Shown here piece after piece: positions 8,583-17,143 of a stretch of DNA of 64,000 nt (its first letter is position 1; each line of letters begins with the position of its first letter). The notes under the pieces are model-generated. The model worked only from the letters and a program-made list of their open reading frames with translations, made no database searches and was not told where the DNA came from. The DNA is from CAIKMD01 sp035605975. GTDB lineage: Bacteria; Pseudomonadota; Alphaproteobacteria; ATCC43930; CGMCC-115725. The stretch is from NCBI GenBank assembly GCA_035605975.1, contig DATNGG010000078.1, positions 13,449-77,448 of the forward strand, read 5' to 3'. Made by a program: the position numbers and the translations under genes.

Positions 8583-8858
8583 TCAGGAAATCGCCGTCAT
8601 CGGATCGATGACGGTGCGGACTTCGCGAATGCGAGTCGCCGGAAAGCCGCTCAACCGCGCATGCTCGCGCACCGCGGTCTCGCCCTCCGCCAGATAGATG
8701 CAGAAGGTCTTGTCGTCGACGACAAAAGATTCGACCCACTGCACTTTTCCGGCCAGCTTTTCCAGCGCGGCGTTGGAGACCGCGGCGGCTTCTTTGAGCT
8801 GCTCGCGATTGAGCCCGCCAATGCCGGGCAATTCGCGCTCGATCACATACCGTTTCAT
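8583..8858 (-). CDS. DUF4242 domain-containing protein
   Basis: A 91-residue protein starting MKRYVIERELPGIGGLNREQ, the typical DUF4242 opening, with a conserved core VQWVESFVVDDKTFCIYLAE and an ending that matches the small ferredoxin-like family. GGAGGG nine bases upstream of ATG 8858-8856 fixes the start. It is followed by a strong hairpin. The family has no proven reaction; a metal-binding or dimeric alpha-beta barrel role is suspected from related proteins. Confidence 0.85.
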   Translation of the reverse strand: MKRYVIERELPGIGGLNREQLKEAAAVSNAALEKLAGKVQWVESFVVDDKTFCIYLAEGETAVREHARLSGFPATRIREVRTVIDPMTAIS

Positions 8859-8971
8859 GGGATTTTCCCTCCGTTCCGGTTTCGATGCAGCCAAGATGGT
8901 CGCGATCGTCGGCCCGAAACAGATGGCACTTCCGACAATGTAGCTGGGTGATTGTGACAGGCCAAGCCGGA

Positions 8972-10558
8972 TCAGGCGGAGCAGCCCTCGGCTTTCCCGC
9001 AATTGGCGACCGGCGGGGCGGGTTCATGGAAGCGCCAAAGAACGATGTAGCGGCCAATGCGCTCCTCGCTGACCGGCGTGCCGAGGGTGGAAAGCGTCGC
9101 GAGATAGGCCTCGGGGCTTTGCATCTCGCCCTGCCCGGTGCGTCCGAACACGACAAAGACATCATGACCCGGCGGCGGGACGAGCTTTGCCGCGCTCCAA
9201 CTCAGCTTGATGCGAGCGAGATCGAGACCGGCGCGCGGCGCGAACGCCGTCAAGACGTAATCCGCGTGCCAATCATTGAGCAGAACGAGATCGCCGGGCT
9301 GCGCCTTGGCGGCGAGCCGCGAGGCGAGCAGGTCCCAGCGCGGCTTGGTCTCATCCGCGTAATAGGGCGAGAGGTTGACGAGGCACAGCGCGCCAAGCGC
9401 CGCGGCGCTGCCGGCGAAACGCCAGCCGCGCAGCCCGGCGAGACCGGCGCCCGCAAGGACGAAGAACGGCGCCGCGCCCCAGGCGAAATAGCGGGGCGCC
9501 AGCACCGGCGCCGCCAGCGAGACCGAGAGCAGCAGCAGCGGCAGGATGAGCACGGCGCAGGCGATCACCGCGAAGACGCTGCCCGCGCGGCGCAGGCGCC
9601 ACGCGCCGACGAACGCCAGCACCGCGATGACGAGAGACAGGCCGGGAATTGCCGCCGGCTCGAGGTCGAAGGTGATGAAGGCCGAGATGCGGTGAAGATA
9701 GACCGGCGCGATAATCGACCAGATCGTCGCCAAGCTTTCGGGCGGCGACCAATCCTCGCCGCGTAGCACCGTGCCCTTGCTCGCGATATAGACCGCGATA
9801 ATCCAGGGCAGCCAGACAGCGAGAACGACCCCTTGAACAATGGCCCAATTGCGCAGGAAGGCACGCCGCGCAGCGCCGGCATGCCATGCGATGGCGATGG
9901 CGCCGAGATTGGCGGCCAGAAGCCAAGGCACGGCGACGTTGAGGACGCACAAGGCCGAGGCGGTGCCGGCGCCATAGGCGAGCCAGGCGAGCCTCGGCGC
10001 CTTCGCGCTCCGCAGCGGCAGCGCCGCGCCGCCGGGATCGCGCGCCAGACGCAACAGCCCGAAGAGAGCGACGAGGATCAGGAAGGTGACGAGCGTGTAA
10101 GACCGCGCCTCCTGCCCGTACTGCACATCGAAAGGCGAAAGGGCCATCAGCAGCCCCGCGGCCGCTCCAGCGCGCGGCCCCGCCGCCTCGCGTCCCATCG
10201 CCGCAACCAGAGCGGCGTTGACCGCGCCCAGGATCGCGGAGGGCAGACGCAGGATGAATTGCGAGACGCCGAACTTTGCGACCAGCCACAGAAGGAGGAA
10301 ATAGCTCGGATAGTGCTTGCTGTGCAGCGCTTGCGCGAAGAGTTCGGGAAGGCTGATCGTCGCACGGTGGAGACTTGCCAATTCGTCGAGCCAGAATGGC
10401 TTGTCGCCGAGACCGTAAAGCCGCAGCGCCAGGGCGAGGCCCGCGATCGCTGCCAGCGGCACCCAGTACGGAACCGCGCCGTCCGCCGTCCGCAGCGTGG
10501 CGGCCGCAATGGATCGAGGGGCGGTCATGATCGTCCCTTTGGAGACAATGTCGGTCAT
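8972..10558 (-). CDS. GT39-family membrane glycosyltransferase (PMT/ArnT-like)
   Basis: A 528-residue polytopic inner-membrane protein with about 12 hydrophobic helices. The acidic motif FWLDEL (Asp58-Glu59) after helix 1 is the catalytic signature of dolichyl/undecaprenyl-phosphate-sugar dependent GT-C enzymes. The C-terminal soluble part has a VLLNDWHADYVL segment. The start could also be an internal ATG ten codons in (10528), which has AAGGGA upstream; the longer frame has GGAG. No lipid A or polysaccharide locus surrounds it, so the acceptor is unknown. Confidence 0.85.
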   Translation of the reverse strand: MTDIVSKGTIMTAPRSIAAATLRTADGAVPYWVPLAAIAGLALALRLYGLGDKPFWLDELASLHRATISLPELFAQALHSKHYPSYFLLLWLVAKFGVSQFILRLPSAILGAVNAALVAAMGREAAGPRAGAAAGLLMALSPFDVQYGQEARSYTLVTFLILVALFGLLRLARDPGGAALPLRSAKAPRLAWLAYGAGTASALCVLNVAVPWLLAANLGAIAIAWHAGAARRAFLRNWAIVQGVVLAVWLPWIIAVYIASKGTVLRGEDWSPPESLATIWSIIAPVYLHRISAFITFDLEPAAIPGLSLVIAVLAFVGAWRLRRAGSVFAVIACAVLILPLLLLSVSLAAPVLAPRYFAWGAAPFFVLAGAGLAGLRGWRFAGSAAALGALCLVNLSPYYADETKPRWDLLASRLAAKAQPGDLVLLNDWHADYVLTAFAPRAGLDLARIKLSWSAAKLVPPPGHDVFVVFGRTGQGEMQSPEAYLATLSTLGTPVSEERIGRYIVLWRFHEPAPPVANCGKAEGCSA

Positions 10559-10876
10559 GCGAGAACAACTCCACGCCGCGCGCCTCGACGCGCGCCCCTT
10601 TCACTACTTAGGACAGAAAATCCGCCGCATCCCTTTATGGGGGTCGCTCCGTCGCGAAACAGCGCTGCCGACGCATCACTTGTGCGTGAGCCGGGCACGA
10701 CGCCGCTGAGCAGCGCAAAGAGCGCGGCGCCGAGATGTTCGCTGATGCCGACGATAGGCATGAGGCGACGATTGGCATCGCAAGGGTTTCGCTCCGCGGC
10801 CTCCAGCAGGAATGCTAGGCTGGCGCGTCGCATCGGCTCATCTGTTCGACAACACCGCCGCAACGCAATCGCCAAG
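10559..10876. other. Intergenic region between divergent genes, no gene seen
   Basis: About 318 bases between the GT39 gene (minus) and the DUF302 gene (plus). Open frames here are antisense or unsupported. It must hold both promoters, but I cannot pick a convincing -35/-10 pair. Confidence 0.5.
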
Positions 10877-11320
10877 ATGGAGGCTACTTTGGCACCGGAA
10901 GGGCTCGTCATTCGTGCAAGCAGCCGCGAACCGGCGGCAACCATGGAACGCGTCGTGGCGGCGGTGACGGCGCGCGGCATCAGCGTCATCGCGCGTATCG
11001 ATCATGCCGCGACCGCGGCGAAGGTCGGGCTGTCGCTGCGGCCGACAGAACTCCTCATTTTCGGCAATCCAAAAGCCGGCACACCGCTAATGCAGGCGGT
11101 ACAGACGGTCGGCATCGACCTGCCGCTCAAAATTCTCGTTTGGCAAGACGAAGCGGGCAAAACCTGGCTCGCTTACAACGATCCGGCGTGGCTGGCGCGG
11201 CGGCACGGCGCCAATGCCGGACAGGATGCGATCCTTGGCGCGATGACGCGCGCGCTCGAAGCCATTGTCGAGGAGGCGAGCACTGACGGCATTGCCGGCC
11301 GGAAAAGCTCGACGCCATGA
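10877..11320 (+). CDS. DUF302 domain-containing protein
   Basis: A 147-residue protein covering a single DUF302 domain. Hallmarks are GLVIRASSREPAATMERV, ISVIARIDHAATA, the block LRPTELLIFGNPKAGTPLMQ and WLAYNDPAWLARRHG. The family is a small alpha-beta fold, possibly heme- or ligand-binding, of unproven function. The ATG at 10877 is where similarity begins; no strong ribosome site is seen. Its stop overlaps the carotenoid oxygenase ATG by 4 bases, so the two are translationally coupled. Confidence 0.87.
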   Translation: MEATLAPEGLVIRASSREPAATMERVVAAVTARGISVIARIDHAATAAKVGLSLRPTELLIFGNPKAGTPLMQAVQTVGIDLPLKILVWQDEAGKTWLAYNDPAWLARRHGANAGQDAILGAMTRALEAIVEEASTDGIAGRKSSTP

Positions 11321-12729
11321 GCCGGCCCTTTCCCGATCATCCTTTCCTCACCGGCAGCTTCGCCCCCCTCACCTTCGAAGCCGATGCCTTCGATCTTCCG
11401 GTGCGCGGCGCAGTGCCGAAAGATTTGCGCGGCACGCTCTATCGCAACAGCCCGAACCCGCAATTCGCGCCGCGCGACGACAATTACCATTGGTTCCTCG
11501 GCGACGGGATGGTGCATGCGTTCCGGCTCGAGGACGGCCGCATTTCCTATCGCAACCGCTGGCTGCGCACGCCGAAATTCCTTGCCGAGCGAGCGGCTCA
11601 TGAGGCGCTCTATGGCAGCTGGGGCAATCCGCGGACGACCGATCCCTCGGTCCTCGGCAAGGATGACGGCGTCGCCAATACCAGCATCGTCATCCATGCC
11701 GGGAAAGTCTTCGCCGCCGAGGAAGCGCATCTGCCTTTCGCAATCGATCCCGAGACGATCGCCTCGGAAGGCTATTGGGATTTCGCCGGCGCGCTCACGA
11801 CCGGCCGCTTCACCGCACATCCGAAGATCGACCCGACGACCGGCGAGATGGTGTTCTTCGGCTATTCGGTCGGCGGCCCGTTCTCGAGCACGATCGCCTA
11901 TGGGACAGTCGCCAAATCGGGCAAGCTGACGCGGAGCGAGCGCTTCGAGGCACCCTATTCCGCCATGGTGCATGATTTCCTCGTGACACAGAACTACTTG
12001 CTGTTCCCGATCCTGCCGCTGACCGGGAGCCTCGAGCGCGCGAGGCGCGGCGCGCCGGCCTATGCCTGGGAGCCCGAGAAGGGCGGCCATATCGGCGTCG
12101 TCAGGCGCGATGCGCCGGCTTCCGCCATGCGCTGGTTCCGCCTCGATCCCTGTTACGTCTTTCACGGCATGAACGCCTATGAAGACGGCGACACGATCAT
12201 CGCGCATGTCATGCAATACGGCGTCCCGCCTCTGTTCGGGGATTTGAGCGGCAAGCCGCCGGACCCGCAGAAGATGGTGTCGCGCCTGCATCAGTGGCGT
12301 TTCAATCTCGCCGACCCGAGCGACCAGTTCAGGCGCGAGCAGATCGACGATCTTCCCGCCGATTTCCCTCGGCTCGACGAGCGCTTCGCGCTCAACGCCT
12401 ATCGCCATGGATATTTCGCGGCGAAGGTCAAGGCATCGGGCGCCGGCGCTTTCGACACCTTGGCCCATCGCGATTTCAAGACCGGCGCGCAAGCAACCTA
12501 CAGCGTTCCGGCTGGCGATGCTTTTTCCGAGCCGGTCTTCGTTCCGCGCAGCGCCAACGCCGCCGAGGGCGATGGCTATCTTCTCGCCACGATCTATCGC
12601 GGCTCGGAAAAGCGCAGCGAGCTCGCGATTTTCGACGCGACGGCCCTCGACAAAGGCCCGATCGCGCTCGCCGCGTTGTCGCATCACGTGACCCTCGGCT
12701 TCCATGGAAATTGGCGGGGAATCGCGTAA
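11317..12729 (+). CDS. Carotenoid oxygenase (RPE65/CCD family)
   Basis: A 470-residue non-heme iron dioxygenase with a seven-bladed propeller that cleaves C=C bonds of carotenoids or related stilbene/isoeugenol substrates. The four iron-ligand histidines are all visible: His168 (TAHPKID), His219 (MVHDF), His283 (VFHGMN) and His463 (GFHGNWRG). The N-terminal GTLYRNSPNPQF and FLGDGMVHAF are family signatures. Coupled to DUF302 by ATGA overlap. The methyltransferase gene follows 33 bases later. There is no carotenoid biosynthesis gene nearby, so a lignostilbene-type substrate is as likely as a carotenoid. Confidence 0.93.
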   Translation: MSRPFPDHPFLTGSFAPLTFEADAFDLPVRGAVPKDLRGTLYRNSPNPQFAPRDDNYHWFLGDGMVHAFRLEDGRISYRNRWLRTPKFLAERAAHEALYGSWGNPRTTDPSVLGKDDGVANTSIVIHAGKVFAAEEAHLPFAIDPETIASEGYWDFAGALTTGRFTAHPKIDPTTGEMVFFGYSVGGPFSSTIAYGTVAKSGKLTRSERFEAPYSAMVHDFLVTQNYLLFPILPLTGSLERARRGAPAYAWEPEKGGHIGVVRRDAPASAMRWFRLDPCYVFHGMNAYEDGDTIIAHVMQYGVPPLFGDLSGKPPDPQKMVSRLHQWRFNLADPSDQFRREQIDDLPADFPRLDERFALNAYRHGYFAAKVKASGAGAFDTLAHRDFKTGAQATYSVPAGDAFSEPVFVPRSANAAEGDGYLLATIYRGSEKRSELAIFDATALDKGPIALAALSHHVTLGFHGNWRGIA

Positions 12730-12762
12730 CATGGATGCGGGTTTGAATTGGGGAGCGGCACC

Positions 12763-13575
12763 ATGGTGACGAGCGACCATCGTTTTGCGGGCACGATCCC
12801 CGAAATCTATGACCGCTTGTTCGTACCGCTCATCTTCGCGTTCTATGCCGATGACCTCGCGCGCCGGATCGCCGCGCTCGCACCCAAGCACATTCTGGAG
12901 ACTGCGGCAGGGACCGGCGCGCTGACGCGCGCCCTCGCAGCACGTTTGCCACCGGAAACCAGCATTGTCGCGACCGATTTCAATCCGCCGATGCTGGCCC
13001 GCGCCGCGGCGCGTCAAGCAGGCGAGACGCGGATCACCTGGCAACAAGCCGACGCGCTCGCTCTGCCTTTCACGGACGAAAGCTTCGATGTCGTGGCGTG
13101 CCAGTTCGGCGCAATGTTCTTTCCCGACAAGCCCCAGGGCTATGCGCAGGCACGCCGGGTCTTGCGGCGCGGCGGAACCTTCCTCTTCAATGTCTGGGAC
13201 CGGATCGAGGACAACGAGTTCGCCGATGTGGTAACGCAAGCCCTCGCCGGGCTTTTTCCCGTGGACCCGCCGCGCTTCCTCGCGCGCACCCCGCATGGCT
13301 ATTGCGATCCACAGCGCATCCGCGACGATCTTCGCGCCGCGGGTTTCACGCGCATCTCCATCGAGCCTCTCATCGGCACAAGCACCGCCGCGACGCCGCG
13401 CGATCCGGCGATCGCCTATTGCCAGGGCTCGCCGCTCCGCAACGAAATCGAGGCCCGCAACCCAGCGGGCCTCGAGGCGGCGACCGCGGTGGCCGCCGCA
13501 GCGCTTGCCCGCCGTTTCGGCGAGGGACCGATTGCGGGACGCATCAAGGCGCTGGTCGTTGCCGCCGCGCGCTGA
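12763..13575 (+). CDS. Class I SAM-dependent methyltransferase
   Basis: A 270-residue Rossmann methyltransferase of the Methyltransf_11 type. Motif I is LETAAGTGALTRAL, the acidic end of strand 2 is VATDFNPPML, and FDVVACQFGAMFFPD with RRVLRRGGTFLFNVWD are motifs IV-VI. ATG 12763 is chosen because GGGGAG lies eight bases upstream; a TTG five codons earlier is in frame. It follows the carotenoid oxygenase by 33 bases on the same strand, probably in one operon. The substrate is unknown. Confidence 0.9.
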   Translation: MVTSDHRFAGTIPEIYDRLFVPLIFAFYADDLARRIAALAPKHILETAAGTGALTRALAARLPPETSIVATDFNPPMLARAAARQAGETRITWQQADALALPFTDESFDVVACQFGAMFFPDKPQGYAQARRVLRRGGTFLFNVWDRIEDNEFADVVTQALAGLFPVDPPRFLARTPHGYCDPQRIRDDLRAAGFTRISIEPLIGTSTAATPRDPAIAYCQGSPLRNEIEARNPAGLEAATAVAAAALARRFGEGPIAGRIKALVVAAAR

Positions 13576-13610
13576 GGCGGATCCGGGCGATTCTCAGCGC
13601 TGCTGAGCGC

Positions 13611-14222
13611 TTAGACGATTTTCCGATGCGCGCCGCGTGACGGGGGTTCGCCGTGCCCCTGGCGAAGGCCGGTCCCGGGCGCCATTTCCGACATCAACTC
13701 CTCTTTGCGCTCGGCCAGCCGCTGGCCGATCGCCGCCAGATCCATCTTGGCGGATTTCGCCTCGCGAAAGAGCTCCTTTTCTTCCTCCTTCACATGCTGC
13801 TTCACCTGCTCGCCGAGCACCTTGACCTTCGCGTCGTAAAGGTCGTCGCCGGGCTTCATCGCTTCGATCTCGGCGATGAGATGCTTGGCGCCGGCATGCT
13901 CGACGAGAGCCTCGTCGAGCAGATCTCCATCCTCGGTTGCGGTGCGCGCCTGCGGGTAGAAGATCTCTTCTTCGATCTGGCAATGGACTTTCAGCGCGGT
14001 GCAGATTTTCTCGGCAAGCGCTCCCTTTTCTTCCTCGTCCTCCAGCTCCTCATACTCCTCGAAGAAGCCTTCGACCTCGCGATGATCGTGCTTCAACAGA
14101 TCGAGGGCGTTCATCGCTCCGGGCGACGCCGACCCCGCCCTGCTCCCGCGGGAGCCGGATCGCGCGCGCACCGATTTGCGGCCGGCAGCCCGTTTTACTC
14201 TGGTCCTGGCCCTAGTCGCCAT
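13611..14222 (-). CDS. Hemerythrin-like (HHE) domain protein
   Basis: A 203-residue protein. Residues 1-35 are a basic, Arg/Ser/Gly-rich and presumably disordered tail. The rest is a four-helix HHE cation-binding bundle with iron-ligand type residues: LLKHDHREVEGFFEEYEE, VHCQIEEEIFYPQ, EHAGAKHLIAEIE and HVKEEEKELF. Likely binds a di-iron centre for oxygen, NO or oxidative-stress sensing. GAGGAGG eight bases upstream of ATG 14222-14220 supports the start. It is convergent with the methyltransferase and divergent from the membrane-peptide genes. Confidence 0.88.
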   Translation of the reverse strand: MATRARTRVKRAAGRKSVRARSGSRGSRAGSASPGAMNALDLLKHDHREVEGFFEEYEELEDEEEKGALAEKICTALKVHCQIEEEIFYPQARTATEDGDLLDEALVEHAGAKHLIAEIEAMKPGDDLYDAKVKVLGEQVKQHVKEEEKELFREAKSAKMDLAAIGQRLAERKEELMSEMAPGTGLRQGHGEPPSRGAHRKIV

Positions 14223-14472
14223 GGGTGGTCCTCCTCGATGAATGAATGATCTGGGGTGTCGGCGGCGGGACCGAGAGCGCCGCGCGCGCGGCAAGCGCCT
14301 CTCGCTCTCGCCGTCGCGTCCAACCGCTTGCCGCAACACCCGCCATTGAACAATGACCGTTCCGATGGAGTTCCTCACCCCACGCCAAATTCGCGTGCGC
14401 CTCGCGGCTCCGCCGCCCCAGGAACCATTCGAGACGCTCTGGGTTCGATGCTGAGGAAGGACGGAGGACAAC

Positions 14473-14550
14473 ATGGCGCGCGGAATCCTGCTTTGGCTGC
14501 TTGGGGTGCCCATTCCCGTCATCATCATCCTTGCCCTGCTGTGGCATTAG
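14473..14550 (+). CDS. Small hydrophobic membrane peptide (25 residues)
   Basis: A short frame ATG 14473 to TAG 14550 coding for 25 residues beginning MARGILLWLLGVPIPVII and ending ALLWH: one transmembrane helix preceded by an Arg. GGAGG (14463-14467) is five bases before the ATG, an ideal ribosome site. I recall similar tiny proteins annotated as hypothetical in alphaproteobacteria. It ends 5 bases before the PhnA-like membrane protein, so the two are probably one transcript. Function unknown. Confidence 0.7.
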   Translation: MARGILLWLLGVPIPVIIILALLWH

Positions 14551-14555
14551 CGCCC

Positions 14556-15467
14556 ATGAGCAACACGCGCGTCGCCATGGAGTCGACTGGCCGGACCGAT
14601 CTTGGCGGCGCCGCGGCCGGCCGGATTGAGTCGCCGGTTTCGGCCGTATCATGGGCGGCGATCATCGCGGGCGCAGTCGCCGCCGCCGCGGTCTCGCTGA
14701 TCTTGCTGGCGCTCGGCTCAGGACTCGGCCTTGCTTCGATCTCGCCCTGGTCGGGCAGCGGCCTCTCCGCCGCGGGCTTCGGCATCGCGGCGGGGATATG
14801 GCTCATCATCGTGCAGTGGCTCGCCTCGGCCTTGGGCGGCTATGTGACGGGAAGGCTGCGCTCCAAATGGGTCGGAACCCATTCACATGAGGTGTTCTTT
14901 CGCGACACGGCGCATGGCTTCCTCGCCTGGGCGCTCGCAACCTTGGCGAGCGCGATGCTGCTGGCGGGCGTGACCTCCGCCGTGGTCGGCGGCGGCGTGC
15001 GGGCCGCGGCGAGCGTCGCGGGCGGCGCCGCGCAGGGCGCCGCGTCCAACGCGTCGAGCACCGCCTCGGGCGGCTCCGGCTCCGCGCTCGACGCCTATGA
15101 TCTCGATGCGCTTTTCCGGTCGGACCGGCCCGATGCGAATGCCCCGGCTTCCGACAGCCGCGCCGAGGCGCTGCGCATTCTCGCGCATGGCGCGGCGAGC
15201 GGCGATGTGCCTCAGGACGACCGCGCCTATCTGGCGCGGCAAGTCGCGGCGCGCACCGGCATTTCGCAGGAGGATGCGGCAAAGCGCGTCGATGATGCGA
15301 TCGGCCGCGCGAAGGCCATCGCCGCCAAGGCCAAGCAAGCCGCCGACACCGCGCGCAAATCGGGCTCGGCCTTGGCATTCTTCACGGCGCTCTCGATGGT
15401 TATCGGCGCCTTCATCGCCAGCATCGCCGCGGCCTTCGGCGGCAGCCAGCGGGACGAATACCCCTAA
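14556..15467 (+). CDS. PhnA-like alphaproteobacterial membrane protein
   Basis: A 303-residue inner-membrane protein of the kind often labelled PhnA-like in alphaproteobacteria, although it has nothing to do with phosphonate use. An opening hydrophobic segment (PVSAVSWAAIIAGAVAAAAV), a second around IWLIIVQWLASALGGYVTGRL, then HSHEVFFRDTAHGFLAWALA, an Ala/Gly/Ser-rich linker, an alpha-helical domain (about 190-265), and a final helix SALAFFTALSMVIGAFIAS. No strong ribosome site precedes ATG 14556; an in-frame ATG at 14577 is possible. It is likely translated after the upstream 25-residue peptide. Convergent with the next ABC operon. Confidence 0.8.
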   Translation: MSNTRVAMESTGRTDLGGAAAGRIESPVSAVSWAAIIAGAVAAAAVSLILLALGSGLGLASISPWSGSGLSAAGFGIAAGIWLIIVQWLASALGGYVTGRLRSKWVGTHSHEVFFRDTAHGFLAWALATLASAMLLAGVTSAVVGGGVRAAASVAGGAAQGAASNASSTASGGSGSALDAYDLDALFRSDRPDANAPASDSRAEALRILAHGAASGDVPQDDRAYLARQVAARTGISQEDAAKRVDDAIGRAKAIAAKAKQAADTARKSGSALAFFTALSMVIGAFIASIAAAFGGSQRDEYP

Positions 15468-15485
15468 GGTTGGGCGCGGCCGCGG

Positions 15486-16268
15486 CTATTTCGCGATCGA
15501 GGCGCGCCAGATAAACGCCCGGTGTTCGAGCCGGGCGAAGACGCCATGCTCCAAGATCAGCATCAGCACCACGAACATGACGATCCAGGCGAGAACCTGG
15601 TCCATGTTGAACTGGCCGAACCAGAAGAAAAACATATAGCCGATCCCGTATTTGAGGCCGAAGGTTTCCGCCAGGGCGACGATCTTCCAGGTCATGCCGA
15701 AGGCATAGCGGAAGGCCGAGAAGAGATACGGCATCAGCTGCGGCAGGAAGACCTTGCGGATGAGCAGCGGCCGTCGCGCGCGGAAGGTCACGGCCATTTC
15801 GACCAAGGACTTGTCCATCGCCTTGGCGCCTTCGAAAATGTTGACGGCGACGTAGGGCGTCACCACCGCCATCACCGCGATAAGCCCGCCCGCCTCGCTG
15901 TAGCCGAACCACATCACGGCGAGGAACACCATGAGGATCGTCGGCATGGTGAGCATCCACGGGATCACCGCGAGCAGCGAGCGCTCGAAGACGCGGTTGA
16001 GCCCCATGGCAAGGCCGATCGCCGTGCCAAGCAGCATCGAGGCGATGAAGGCGATGAAGATGCGAGCAAGGGTGATGCCGATATCGAAGAACGCCGATTC
16101 GCCCTGCGGCCCGTTGGTCGACAAATCCGCCCAGATGGTGCGGCCGATGGCCAGCGGCCCCGGGAGAATGTCGGGATCGCCCGTCAGCTGCGCCCCCGCC
16201 CACCACAGCAGCAAGAGGAGGAGGATCGAGCTTGCACGCAACGCGCCGCTCTTCAGCCGGTCGCTCAT
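15486..16268 (-). CDS. ABC transporter permease 2 (SsuC/TauC-like)
   Basis: A 260-residue MetI-like permease with about six helices and an EAA-loop region around EMAVTFRARRPLLIRKVFLP. It is the last gene of a four-gene minus-strand operon (binding protein, permease 1, ATPase, permease 2), 13 bases after the ATPase. The two permeases are homologous but clearly different, so the importer probably has a heterodimeric membrane part. Confidence 0.92.
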   Translation of the reverse strand: MSDRLKSGALRASSILLLLLLWWAGAQLTGDPDILPGPLAIGRTIWADLSTNGPQGESAFFDIGITLARIFIAFIASMLLGTAIGLAMGLNRVFERSLLAVIPWMLTMPTILMVFLAVMWFGYSEAGGLIAVMAVVTPYVAVNIFEGAKAMDKSLVEMAVTFRARRPLLIRKVFLPQLMPYLFSAFRYAFGMTWKIVALAETFGLKYGIGYMFFFWFGQFNMDQVLAWIVMFVVLMLILEHGVFARLEHRAFIWRASIAK

Positions 16269-16281
16269 AGGAGCATGACCC

Positions 16282-17088
16282 TCAAGCCTTCGCTTCGACG
16301 ACGCTGAAGAATTCGCGCACCAGCGTCTTCTCCAGATCGAAAATCGCCGAATCCTCGGGCTTGCGCGGCCGCGGCATGTCGACCGGCACTTGCTTGAAGA
16401 TGCGCGCCGGCTTGGTCGTCATCATGTAGATGCGATCGGAGAGGAAGACCGCCTCGGCAAGGTCGTGCGTGACGAAGAGGATCGTCGGCTTGGCCCGCGC
16501 CAGAATATCGGCGATGTCGAAGCGCAGCTTCCGCGCGGTGATCGCGTCGAGATGGCTGAAGGGCTCGTCCATCAGCAGAATATCGGGCTCGATGGCGAGG
16601 GCGCGGGCGATCGCCACACGCTGCTGCATGCCGCCGGAGAGGTTGAGCGGATAGTTCTTCTCCTGCCCGGCGAGGCCGACCATGTCGAGATGCTTGGCGA
16701 CGAGGCCGCGCCAGCGCTCGCGCGGAACGTTTTGCGCTTCGAGGACGAAATGGATATTGTCCTCGACCGTCAGCCAATTGAGCAGCCTCGGGCTCTGGAA
16801 CACATAGCCGATGCGCGGCGGCGCGGCCGTCTTCTGTGCCAGCGTGACGAGACCGCCATCATAGGTCTCGATCCCGGCGACGACGTTGAGCAAGGTCGAT
16901 TTCCCGCAGCCCGACGGGCCGACGATGCTGACGAACTTGCCCTCATCGACGCTGATGCTCACCGAATCGAGCACGATGAAATCCTCCGCCGCGCCAGGCG
17001 AGCGGAAGCGCTTGGTCAGCTTGTCGACGCGAATGGCCGCGCTTGTCACCGCCCCGCGTCCTTCCGTCTCCACCGAAACTGGCGCCAT
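16282..17088 (-). CDS. ABC transporter ATP-binding protein (SsuB/TauB-like)
   Basis: A 268-residue ATPase. Walker A GPSGCGKST at about 57-65, signature LSGGMQQR at 150-157, Walker B ILLMDEP at 170-176, and switch histidine in LFVTHDLAEA. An N-terminal extension of about 17 residues precedes the fold. It lies between the two permease genes; the 55-base gap from permease 1 is the largest in the operon. It would power both permeases. Confidence 0.95.
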   Translation of the reverse strand: MAPVSVETEGRGAVTSAAIRVDKLTKRFRSPGAAEDFIVLDSVSISVDEGKFVSIVGPSGCGKSTLLNVVAGIETYDGGLVTLAQKTAAPPRIGYVFQSPRLLNWLTVEDNIHFVLEAQNVPRERWRGLVAKHLDMVGLAGQEKNYPLNLSGGMQQRVAIARALAIEPDILLMDEPFSHLDAITARKLRFDIADILARAKPTILFVTHDLAEAVFLSDRIYMMTTKPARIFKQVPVDMPRPRKPEDSAIFDLEKTLVREFFSVVEAKA

Positions 17089-17143
17089 CGCCGCGTCCTA
17101 TCTTGCCTCAGAGGCGCACCCGCGCGGCGCGCGCATCGCTCGA

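Noticed and set aside
10555..10989. Minus-strand frame of 144 codons in the gap before DUF302.
   Set aside because: No domain, overlaps the start of the DUF302 gene on the other strand, Arg/Ala-rich composition.
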